From: Candidatus Saccharimonadota bacterium
GTDB taxonomy: Bacteria > Patescibacteriota > Saccharimonadia > Saccharimonadales > UBA10212
Length of the DNA stretch: 64,000 nucleotides
NCBI GenBank assembly: GCA_016176605.1
Contig: JACOWW010000002.1
Location: 336,968-400,967 of the forward strand
Direction: 5' to 3'
The translations under genes were made by a program, and so were the position numbers. Under the pieces are notes generated by a model. The model worked only from the letters and a program-made list of their open reading frames with translations, had not been told where the DNA came from and searched no databases. Each line of letters opens with the position of its first letter. Positions within the stretch are counted from its first letter, which is position 1. Shown piece after piece: positions 55,923 to 62,818 of this stretch.

Positions 55923-56114
55923 TTAGCTAGCTGCGATGGCAGGAGCTGGTTGGCAAGTACAGTGGACGTCGGCCTGGCCGCAGGCATTGCACTTCATGGT
56001 GCAGTAGCGGTCTGAACCAGCGTGCTTATGGTTGTCGTCGTGCTCGGCTGACTCGCTGCCGCAAATCGCACACTTCCAGCCCTTAGTTTCGCCTTGGCAT
56101 TTTGGACATTGCAT
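55923..56114 (-). CDS. Small Cys/His-rich metal-binding protein, 63 aa
   Basis: Contains CPKC, CAIC, a His-rich EHDDNHKHAG stretch, CNAC and CTC: about ten Cys and several His in 63 residues. Looks like a double zinc ribbon or copper chaperone/sink. It is the last gene of the copper operon, 45 bp after CopB. The Shine-Dalgarno is GGAGGGG. A copper-buffering role is inferred from position. Confidence 0.8.
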   Translation of the reverse strand: MQCPKCQGETKGWKCAICGSESAEHDDNHKHAGSDRYCTMKCNACGQADVHCTCQPAPAIAAS

Positions 56115-56158
56115 TATACCCCTCCTTTTTGGGTTACTTTTTTTATTATACGCCCAAA

Positions 56159-58246
56159 TTAGAGCTGCAGTCGCCTTAACAGCTGGGCGTTGAGGGCGAC
56201 TATAATTGTCGAGAGCGACATTAAAGCTGCTCCAAGGGCTGGAACCAGCAAAATACCGGCCTTATAAAGCACTCCCGCGGCCAGCGGAATAGCCACCACA
56301 TTGTAGCCGGTTGCCCAAGCTAGGTTTTGCTTCATCTTAGAATAGGTGGCTTTTGACAGTTTAATAACTTTTACGACGTCACGCGGGTCGCTTTTAACCA
56401 GGATTATGTCCGCCGATTTAATAGCCACATCCGTTCCCGCCCCAATCGCTAGACCAATGTTGGCTTGAGTGAGAGCCGGCGCGTCATTGATGCCGTCGCC
56501 TACCATGGCGACACTTTCACCGCGAGCTTGCAGCTGTTTGACCTTTGATGCCTTGTCTTCAGGTTTAACTTGAGCGAAATACTGGTCTAGGTCGAGCTGC
56601 TTAGCAACATACGATGCGACATCTTCTGAATCGCCGGTTATCATAGCAGTTTTAATGCCCATCTTTCTCAATGCCGCAATCACTGGCTTTGACTCTTCAC
56701 GAATTATGTCAGCTAAGGCCAAAGCGCCAATCACATATTTGCCAGCTATCAGATAAACTTCGGTTTTACCCTCTTTGGCTGCTTGTTTCATTTGGTTTTT
56801 AATTGCAGACGGCGCACTAAGCTTATTGTCCTCAATGTAACGAGAGCCAGCCGCAACGTAAGTAGTTTTACCAATTTTACCCTCTACACCTACTCCGGGC
56901 AGGGCTTTAAAATCGGTAGCTTTACTAAATTTTAGTTTTTTCTCCTGAGCTTTTTTAACAATTCCCTTACCGACAATGTGTTCGCTACTAGCTTCCAAGC
57001 TGGCCGCCAGTCGCAGAATATCCTCTTCACTGTACCCCTTGGTTGACCATATGTTCGTCACTCCATGTTCGCCCTTGGTTAGCGTTCCGGTTTTATCAAA
57101 AAGCACCCAATCTAAGTTTCGGGCCGATTCTAAGGCCAGTCTTTTCCTAATCAACAGACCATTACGAGCCGACAAAGTAGTAGAAATCGACACTACCAGT
57201 GGAATGGCTAGTCCTAAGGCATGCGGACAGGCGATGATAAGCACGGTCACGCTCCGTTCCAGGGCAAAGTCGGTGTTTCTTGCCAAAATCCAGACCAAAA
57301 ATGTCAGCAACCCAAACGTTATGGCAACGATTGTCAGAACAAAGGCTGCCTTATCGGCTAGGACCTGCACATTGGACTTGGAGGCTTGAGCCTCGGCGAC
57401 CAAGCGCATGATTCCGGCTAGGGCCGTATTCTCGCCAATTTTTGTGACTTTCACTGTTAAAGAACCGTCCTGGTTGATGGTGCCGGCAATTACCTCATCG
57501 CCTGCTTTTTTGGCGACTGGTTTGGACTCGCCGGTGATGGCTGCCTCATTGACCGAAGAAGTGCCTTCGGTTATCGCACCGTCAACCGGCACAGCCGATC
57601 CTGGCCTGATCAATACCAGATCATTGATTTTAAGTTCACTCACTAAAACAGTCTGTGGCTGGCCATTGACCAATTTTTCGGCCTTGTCTGGCAGCAGTTG
57701 GGCGATGGCATCCAGCGCGCCCTGGGCTTTTTTGATCGAAGCCATTTCCAGCCAATGGCCCAGCAGCATGATGGTTATAAGAGTAGAAAGTTCCCAAAAG
57801 AAGCCTTCGCCAGATATTACAAACTCCGTTCCCACGCTATAGATGTATGCGACGCTGATGGCCATAGCGATCAATGTCATCATGCCCGGCAATTTAGCTT
57901 TCAATTCACCGACGGCACCCCTTAGAAAAACTAGCCCGCCATAGAAGAAAATAACCGTGCTTAGAAGCAGAGGTATCAGATCGGAGCCAGAAAAAACGGG
58001 TGCCGTAAAACCAAATACCCGCTGAATTGTTTCAGAATAAATAAGCACCGGGATAGTTAGCGCAAGACTTAACCAAAACTTATCGCGGAACATAGCTACT
58101 GAATGTCCGGCATGTTTATCGTGCCCCTTTTTATCTTGGGCGGATTCGAGTTGCATGCCACACTTTGGACATTTTCCGGGTTTTTGCTCCATCACGCCCG
58201 GATGCATCGGACACGTATAGTAACCCGCGGTGTTACCGTTATCCAC
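56159..58246 (-). CDS. copB: P1B-type copper-transporting ATPase (CPH, CopB-type)
   Basis: 695 residues. N-terminal heavy-metal-binding motif YYTCPMHPGVMEQKPGKCPKCGMQLE, eight helices, metal-channel motif IIACPHALGL (CPH, so P1B-3), phosphorylation motif DKTGTLTKG, GDGINDAPAL hinge. P1B-3 pumps export Cu, mainly Cu2+ or Ag+. Operon with ArsR-YHS regulator, DUF5676 and SHOCT genes. Energy-driven copper efflux at the membrane. Confidence 0.95.
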   Translation of the reverse strand: MDNGNTAGYYTCPMHPGVMEQKPGKCPKCGMQLESAQDKKGHDKHAGHSVAMFRDKFWLSLALTIPVLIYSETIQRVFGFTAPVFSGSDLIPLLLSTVIFFYGGLVFLRGAVGELKAKLPGMMTLIAMAISVAYIYSVGTEFVISGEGFFWELSTLITIMLLGHWLEMASIKKAQGALDAIAQLLPDKAEKLVNGQPQTVLVSELKINDLVLIRPGSAVPVDGAITEGTSSVNEAAITGESKPVAKKAGDEVIAGTINQDGSLTVKVTKIGENTALAGIMRLVAEAQASKSNVQVLADKAAFVLTIVAITFGLLTFLVWILARNTDFALERSVTVLIIACPHALGLAIPLVVSISTTLSARNGLLIRKRLALESARNLDWVLFDKTGTLTKGEHGVTNIWSTKGYSEEDILRLAASLEASSEHIVGKGIVKKAQEKKLKFSKATDFKALPGVGVEGKIGKTTYVAAGSRYIEDNKLSAPSAIKNQMKQAAKEGKTEVYLIAGKYVIGALALADIIREESKPVIAALRKMGIKTAMITGDSEDVASYVAKQLDLDQYFAQVKPEDKASKVKQLQARGESVAMVGDGINDAPALTQANIGLAIGAGTDVAIKSADIILVKSDPRDVVKVIKLSKATYSKMKQNLAWATGYNVVAIPLAAGVLYKAGILLVPALGAALMSLSTIIVALNAQLLRRLQL

Positions 58247-58257
58247 TTTTACTGTGC

Positions 58258-58509
58258 CTACTTGGACGACAAGTCCTCTATTAGCTGTTCAAATTCCTTC
58301 TTGGTAATTTCGCCCTTAGCGTATCGATTTTTAGCGATTGTTAGACTATCCTCGTCCTTACCCTGTTTATCCGACGAACCTACGATCCCCCGAATCAATA
58401 AAACAACAATCGTGATCACAACCAGTGCCCAAAACAACATCATCAAAAGCCCAAATCCCCAGTCGCCGGCATCCATGTGGAAACCATCGCTATAGTGTGC
58501 TAAATGCAT
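58258..58509 (-). CDS. SHOCT-domain membrane protein
   Basis: 83 residues. One helix (LLMMLFWALVVITIVVLLIRG) and a C-terminal SHOCT motif (KNRYAKGEITKKEFEQLIEDL). The N-terminus is His/Asp/Trp-rich (HLAHYSDGFHMDAGDWGFG), which could bind metal. A usual companion of heavy-metal pumps. Confidence 0.88.
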   Translation of the reverse strand: MHLAHYSDGFHMDAGDWGFGLLMMLFWALVVITIVVLLIRGIVGSSDKQGKDEDSLTIAKNRYAKGEITKKEFEQLIEDLSSK

Positions 58510-58522
58510 TTAGTCCTCCTTT

Positions 58523-58795
58523 CTATTTGCCCCGCCTACTAAAAATTTCCAGGCTCCAGCCCAACACGTAGCCTATTACCCAAAACGAAACAACTAGTGT
58601 TAAGCCACCCCATAGAAAGTTACTCCAGCCCAAGTTAAAGTCACCCAGAACATCAATGTTCATTCCGTGCAGCCACCACTTGGTGACTTTGTAGGAAAAA
58701 TCAGGGAAAATTGTTACGAACGCCGAGCACAAAGTCCAGAGCACCGCCGTTGCTAAGGCAAAAGCACTTGCCAGTTTATTTTTTGTGAGTTTCAT
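58523..58795 (-). CDS. DUF5676 membrane protein
   Basis: 90 residues with two helices (ALATAVLWTLCSAFVTIFP and GGLTLVVSFWVIGYVLGW). Members sit next to copper P1B ATPases; role unknown. WWLHGMNIDVLGDFNLGWSNF is the conserved loop. GGAGGA precedes the ATG. Confidence 0.82.
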   Translation of the reverse strand: MKLTKNKLASAFALATAVLWTLCSAFVTIFPDFSYKVTKWWLHGMNIDVLGDFNLGWSNFLWGGLTLVVSFWVIGYVLGWSLEIFSRRGK

Positions 58796-58829
58796 GGTTT
58801 ATATCCTCCTTTCTAATGCTTACGGTTAT

Positions 58830-59321
58830 TTATCGTAATGATACCACCTCTGATGGTTTTATGTATTTGCGCGGATTAGCGCTAAATTTGGCCTGACAGC
58901 CGCTGGCACAAAAATAATAAATTTGGCCGTCGTATTTTGTGGTGTCAAAGGCTTCTGACGCGCTGAGGCGCATCCCACAAACCGGATCCTTGACAATCGG
59001 AAATAGCAGTTTGGCCGGGAATTCATCGCTAAAGCCGTGCTGGTTTTGCAGAAACTGGTAAATCATATCAACGGCTTTGGCGATTTTGTTATCAGCCAGC
59101 GAATAATAGGCCTTTTGGCCTTGGCGGTTGACTTTTACTAACCCGTGATGGCGCAAAAGCGTCAGGTGCTGGGAAAGATTTGACTGGCTAAGGCCCAGCA
59201 TCTGCACCATTTCGTTGACGCTCAATTGCTGGTGCTTTAAAAGCTGTAAGATTTCCAGACGCTTGTGGTTAGCTAGAACTTTGAAAGTTTCTTCTTCCAA
59301 AGCAATTATTTTCTGGTGCAT
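58830..59321 (-). CDS. ArsR-family regulator with a C-terminal YHS domain
   Basis: 163 residues. Winged helix: FKVLANHKRLEILQLLKHQQLSVNEMVQMLGLSQSNLSQHLTLLRHHGLV. The C-terminal part carries PVCGMRL and a YHS-like DTTKYDGQIYYFCASGCQAKFSANPRKYI, a likely copper sensor domain. First gene of the minus-strand copper operon and divergent from the thiol operon. The inverted repeat at 59346-59365 is its probable operator. Confidence 0.9.
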   Translation of the reverse strand: MHQKIIALEEETFKVLANHKRLEILQLLKHQQLSVNEMVQMLGLSQSNLSQHLTLLRHHGLVKVNRQGQKAYYSLADNKIAKAVDMIYQFLQNQHGFSDEFPAKLLFPIVKDPVCGMRLSASEAFDTTKYDGQIYYFCASGCQAKFSANPRKYIKPSEVVSLR

Positions 59322-59327
59322 ACAATA

Positions 59328-59386
59328 ATACTAACATATATTTTTATATTCGAATACTTGAATATATCTATTTTTACCTGTAGTAT
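59328..59386. promoter_or_regulatory. Divergent promoters and operator of the copper/thiol island
   Basis: Inverted repeat ATATTC-N8-GAATAT at 59346-59365. Plus promoter: -35 TTGAAT (59358-59363), 17-bp spacer, -10 TAGTAT (59381-59386), 7 nt before ATG 59394. Minus -10 TAGTAT (59333-59328) is 6 nt before the arsR ATG. The repeat covers the plus -35, so one repressor could shut both operons. Confidence 0.65.
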
Positions 59387-59393
59387 TTAACTA

Positions 59394-59822
59394 ATGCTCT
59401 ACGTTTTTTTGGCGATTAGTCTAGTGTTCATCGCCGGCTTGGCGATAAAGAATTACCTTAAAAACTCTTTTTGCGTTATTTGCGTTGCCGTTGCTTCCAC
59501 CTGGCTGGTGCTGCTTTATCTTTATAAATATAGCGATTTTAATGACCAGATCCTGCTGGGACTGCTGGTCGGCCAAAGTATCACCGGCATTTTTTATTTT
59601 GCGATGAGAAAGCTGCCTAAAGCCTTGCGTATTTTCAGCCTGCCCTTCTTGCTTACCTTAACAGCCATTTTTTACTGGCTAATTACTTCCGAGGTTCTGT
59701 TGCCGGTCTTTGTTCTTTTGGCAGTGTTATGGGTTGGTACTTGGGCCATATTTACTTCCAGAAGTGACCCGGGCAAGAAAAAAATCGCCGATATTTTCGA
59801 ACAATGCTGTGAGGATATATAA
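59394..59822 (+). CDS. Small polytopic membrane protein with Cys motifs
   Basis: 142 residues, four to five helices. FCVIC sits inside or at the edge of the second helix and CC is near the C-terminus (FEQCCEDI). No family recognised. Its stop is 3 nt before the CcdA-like start, so it is probably part of the same redox system and may carry a thiol. Leaderless start. Confidence 0.7.
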   Translation: MLYVFLAISLVFIAGLAIKNYLKNSFCVICVAVASTWLVLLYLYKYSDFNDQILLGLLVGQSITGIFYFAMRKLPKALRIFSLPFLLTLTAIFYWLITSEVLLPVFVLLAVLWVGTWAIFTSRSDPGKKKIADIFEQCCEDI

Positions 59823-59825
59823 ACA

Positions 59826-60704
59826 GTGGAACTAGTTGCCACCGCTTCGTTTATCACCGCCTTTATTGCCGGCATGGCGGCGTTGTTCGCGCCTTGCTGT
59901 ATCGGTGTACTGTTGCCAGCCTATCTGGCTTCGGTCTTTAGGACCAAAAGCAAAATATTGCTGATGACGTTCGTCTATTTCTTGGGGATCTTGACTATCT
60001 TTTTGCCGTTGGGTCTTGGTGTGGCCGCTTTAAGCAGCTTCTTCACTGATAATCACGGTTTATTCTTTACCCTTGGCGGTGCTTTTATGCTACTGATGGG
60101 CGGGGCTCTGCTGCTTGGCAAATCATTCATGCTGCCAGTTCACGTCCACCCTAAACTGCAAAAATATGATTTTGGTTCAATTTATGTGCTGGGGCTGTTT
60201 TCGGGCGTGGCCACAACTTGCTGCGCACCGGTATTGGCTGGTGTTTTAGCACTATCAGCCCTACCGGGTTCATTGTGGCTAGGCGGCCTGTACGCCTTAA
60301 CTTTCGTGATTGGTATGGTGGTGCCGCTATTTATTATTGCCGTCTTCGCGGACCGCAGCCGCGTTGTCAAAAAGTTCGAATCGCTGAAACGACGCGTCAG
60401 TTATTCCCTTTTTGGCCGGAAGATTTCGCTAAGCCTGTCGCATTTGGTTTCGGGCATTATCTTTAGCGTCTTTGGCTTGTTTATCCTAATTTATGAGCGG
60501 ACCAACCCGGATGTCTTTGGGGCCGGATATCAACTTCAGATCAATCTGTTGGCAGCCCGAATTACCCGCTTCATTGACCGGACGGCCGGCGGAATTCCTG
60601 ACGGACTCTGGGCAGTCTTGTTTGTCCTGCTATTTTTGGCAATTGGCCGTGCCGCTTACCGCCAAGCAACCAGCGAAATAAAGATAAAGGAGCCAAAGGC
60701 ATGA
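59826..60704 (+). CDS. CcdA/DsbD-type thiol transport protein
   Basis: 292 residues from GTG 59826. Two Cys pairs in helices: FAPCCIGVLLP and ATTCCAPVLAG, the CcdA/ScsB-like pattern that carries reducing equivalents across the membrane. Six or more helices; an extra helix near the C-terminus. Followed by a redoxin that overlaps its end by 4 bp, so reductant likely passes to it. Connected with copper genes, perhaps to keep Cu handling proteins reduced. Confidence 0.88.
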   Translation: MELVATASFITAFIAGMAALFAPCCIGVLLPAYLASVFRTKSKILLMTFVYFLGILTIFLPLGLGVAALSSFFTDNHGLFFTLGGAFMLLMGGALLLGKSFMLPVHVHPKLQKYDFGSIYVLGLFSGVATTCCAPVLAGVLALSALPGSLWLGGLYALTFVIGMVVPLFIIAVFADRSRVVKKFESLKRRVSYSLFGRKISLSLSHLVSGIIFSVFGLFILIYERTNPDVFGAGYQLQINLLAARITRFIDRTAGGIPDGLWAVLFVLLFLAIGRAAYRQATSEIKIKEPKA

Positions 60705-61276
60705 GTAAAAGATTAATCATTATTCTAGTGTTAATTGCCGGCTTAATGTTCGCTGTGGCCCAGCTTACAGATGGCAGCGGCCAAAAAGAATCTAAAGTAA
60801 AAGATCCTCTGGCTACAATGGTTGGCAAGCCGGCCCCCGAGTTCACCCTAAAGTCGCATAACGGAAAGCAATTTACCCTTAACCAGCAGCGCGGTAAAAA
60901 GGTTATACTTTTTTTCAATGAAGGTATTATGTGCTACCCGGCCTGTTGGAACCAGATGGCCGCTCTTGGCAGTGATCCAAAGCTCAATTCTGATCAGGTC
61001 GTTTCGGTTTCGATAGTCAACGACCAAGCCGAGCAGTGGGCGCAGGCCGTCAAAAAAATGCCGGAGCTTGGCAAGGGGTTAATACTTCTAGACACGGACA
61101 AAAGGGTTGTGAATATGTACGGTATGCTTAACCTTCCTTCATCGATGCACAAAGGCGGTATGGCCGGGCATACCTATTTAATCCTGGATGAACAAGGCAT
61201 CGTCCGTTACACGCTGGATGATCCGGCAATGGCGATTCAAAACGAAACTTTAATAAATGAATTAACCAAGTTATAA
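60701..61276 (+). CDS. Membrane-anchored redoxin (TlpA/AhpC-like)
   Basis: 191 residues: N-terminal helix (IIILVLIAGLMFAVAQL) then a thioredoxin-fold AhpC/TSA-type domain: VGKPAPEFTLKSHNGKQFTLNQQRGKKVILFF, with CYPACW as a CxxxC active site where thioredoxins have CxxC. ATGA overlap with the CcdA gene. Likely an extracytoplasmic thiol or peroxide reductase fed by CcdA. Confidence 0.87.
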   Translation: MSKRLIIILVLIAGLMFAVAQLTDGSGQKESKVKDPLATMVGKPAPEFTLKSHNGKQFTLNQQRGKKVILFFNEGIMCYPACWNQMAALGSDPKLNSDQVVSVSIVNDQAEQWAQAVKKMPELGKGLILLDTDKRVVNMYGMLNLPSSMHKGGMAGHTYLILDEQGIVRYTLDDPAMAIQNETLINELTKL

Positions 61277-61286
61277 TTGGTGGCCA

Positions 61287-61901
61287 ATGAAACTGTATAA
61301 GAAATCACTGGCACCTGCATTAGCCGGCCTGTTCATAGGTGTGCTGGTCATACTTGGCATCAGATTTATTACATACAGTACAGAGGAAGGCGTGCATTAC
61401 CACGCTAACTTCGCTATATACCTAAACGGCCAGCGGGAAGAATTTACGGATATCTTTTATTACATCGGCGCCGAAAGCTGCACCGGCGAGTCAGAACACG
61501 CGACTAACCCTTACGCCCGGGCACACATGCACGATATGATAGGTGATGTCATCCATGTTGAAGACGAAGCTGTCACCTGGGGGCAATTCTTCCAAAATAT
61601 TGGCTGGATAATTGACTCCCAAGTAATCCGCACACCGGATCAAATCTTCCTGGCTGACTCACAAAACAAACTGACTTTTATGCTTAACGGCGAACAGACA
61701 GATAAAGTCATTAACAGTGTGATTGGTGACAAAGACAGACTGTTAGTAGACTTTGGTTCGACCGACAGCCAAACACTGCAAAAAGAATTTGCTTCAATTG
61801 CATCAACTGCCGAAAAGTACAATGACATGAAAGACAGCGGGTCATGCGGCGGTGCCAGCCAAGAAACTTCCTGGAAAGACCGCCTGAAACACATGTTCTA
61901 A
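61287..61901 (+). CDS. Membrane-anchored His-rich protein (possible metal binding)
   Basis: 204 residues. An N-terminal helix (SLAPALAGLFIGVLVILGI), then HYHANFAIYLNGQ, SCTGESEHATNPYARAHMHD and DVIHVEDEAVTWGQFF, plus SGSCGG near the end. His and Cys are clustered, so copper binding is plausible. I recall similar proteins in other environmental genomes but no named family. Last gene of the thiol operon, 10 nt after the redoxin. Function unproven. Confidence 0.78.
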   Translation: MKLYKKSLAPALAGLFIGVLVILGIRFITYSTEEGVHYHANFAIYLNGQREEFTDIFYYIGAESCTGESEHATNPYARAHMHDMIGDVIHVEDEAVTWGQFFQNIGWIIDSQVIRTPDQIFLADSQNKLTFMLNGEQTDKVINSVIGDKDRLLVDFGSTDSQTLQKEFASIASTAEKYNDMKDSGSCGGASQETSWKDRLKHMF

Positions 61902-61950
61902 TTGGCGCGTTTATTCTACCAAATCCGAACCTATTTTGAACGAAACTAAC

Positions 61951-62103
61951 TTGCTCCGCCCCGCCGCCGTTCGCTAACACTCGCCACACTAAGGAAAAGT
62001 TTTGTTCGCATTTCTGATTTTGGGCGCGGCCAATTTTTTCTTCTAAAAGGAAAACAAAACTTTTCTTTGGTGTTCTGCTCTGGACGAGCAGGGCGGCGGG
62101 CTG
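61951..62103. repeat. Large imperfect inverted repeat
   Basis: CGCCCCGCCGCC pairs with GGCGGCGGGC at the outer end and ACTAAGGAAAAGTTTTGTT with AACAAAACTTTTCTTTGGT in the middle, enclosing about 45 nt. It lies between the His-rich gene and the PAP2 frame. Possible structured RNA, repeat or terminator. Confidence 0.5.
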
Positions 62104-62199
62104 GCTTCCTTGGTCTGGTTTCGGTCAGTAATTTCGGATAAAATGAGTTCGAACCAAACTGTAAAGACACACCAAAGTGCTACGGCGGAGATTGAAATG

Positions 62200-62818
62200 T
62201 CCAAGAGTATACTGACCTCAGTGAGTAGTTCTTTTAATAAATTCATCCATATTTGTGTTATCGACGTACACAGACGGAAAGCCGATGTTATATCGACGGC
62301 TGTGGCACTGGCGTTGCTAATTACCGCTACATTGATGGCTCTTAGCGATAACATAGCACAGTGGGAAATAAGCGTTTTTCGGTTTGTTAACAATTGGCCA
62401 GAGGAAACGTCTGGCTATAAAACTACTAGGAGGCGGTGTTGGTATTTATTTTGCCGCCATAGGTATTAAAAATTTCGTCGAGAGGGGCCGGCCAGTCGAT
62501 TTTTTAGGCAACGTAAATTCGCGGGAAGTTTTTGCTGGCGGTTCCTTTGGCTTTACATCAGGCCATGCGGCCGTAGCCGCCACGATTGTGGCCTACACGC
62601 TAGTTTATCTGCCAAAAGGCTGGAGGATAGCCTCGATCGCCGTTTTGGGGATCGTTGCTATTGGCAGGCTATATGTTTCGGCACACTTCCCCTTAGATAT
62701 AATCGGCGGGGCGGCTTTGGGAGTCGCGGTGGCCTCGGCGATTAATTTTATTTTTGGGGTGTCGCCGGATAAAAAGCCGGCGGCGCTGCCCGATAGAACT
62801 ACTGAAAGAGAAAAGTAA
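62200..62818 (+). pseudogene. PAP2-family phosphatase, apparently frameshifted
   Basis: The frame from about 62110 to 62469 encodes a start and one helix (ADVISTAVALALLITATLMALSDNIAQWEISVFRFVNNWPEE). The frame 62384-62818 encodes the catalytic half: KNFVERGRP, TSGHAAVAATIV and GRLYVSAHFPLDIIGGAALG, the three PAP2 motifs. The join near 62400 shifts frame, and the about 30-residue segment normally found there is absent, so an internal deletion is likely. A sequencing error or programmed shift cannot be excluded. Its stop is directly before the kinase-like gene. Confidence 0.6.

Noticed and set aside
55923-56114. Ferredoxin
   Set aside because: Cys spacing is CxxC pairs with His stretches rather than CxxCxxCxxxCP, so a zinc ribbon or copper-binding peptide is more likely.
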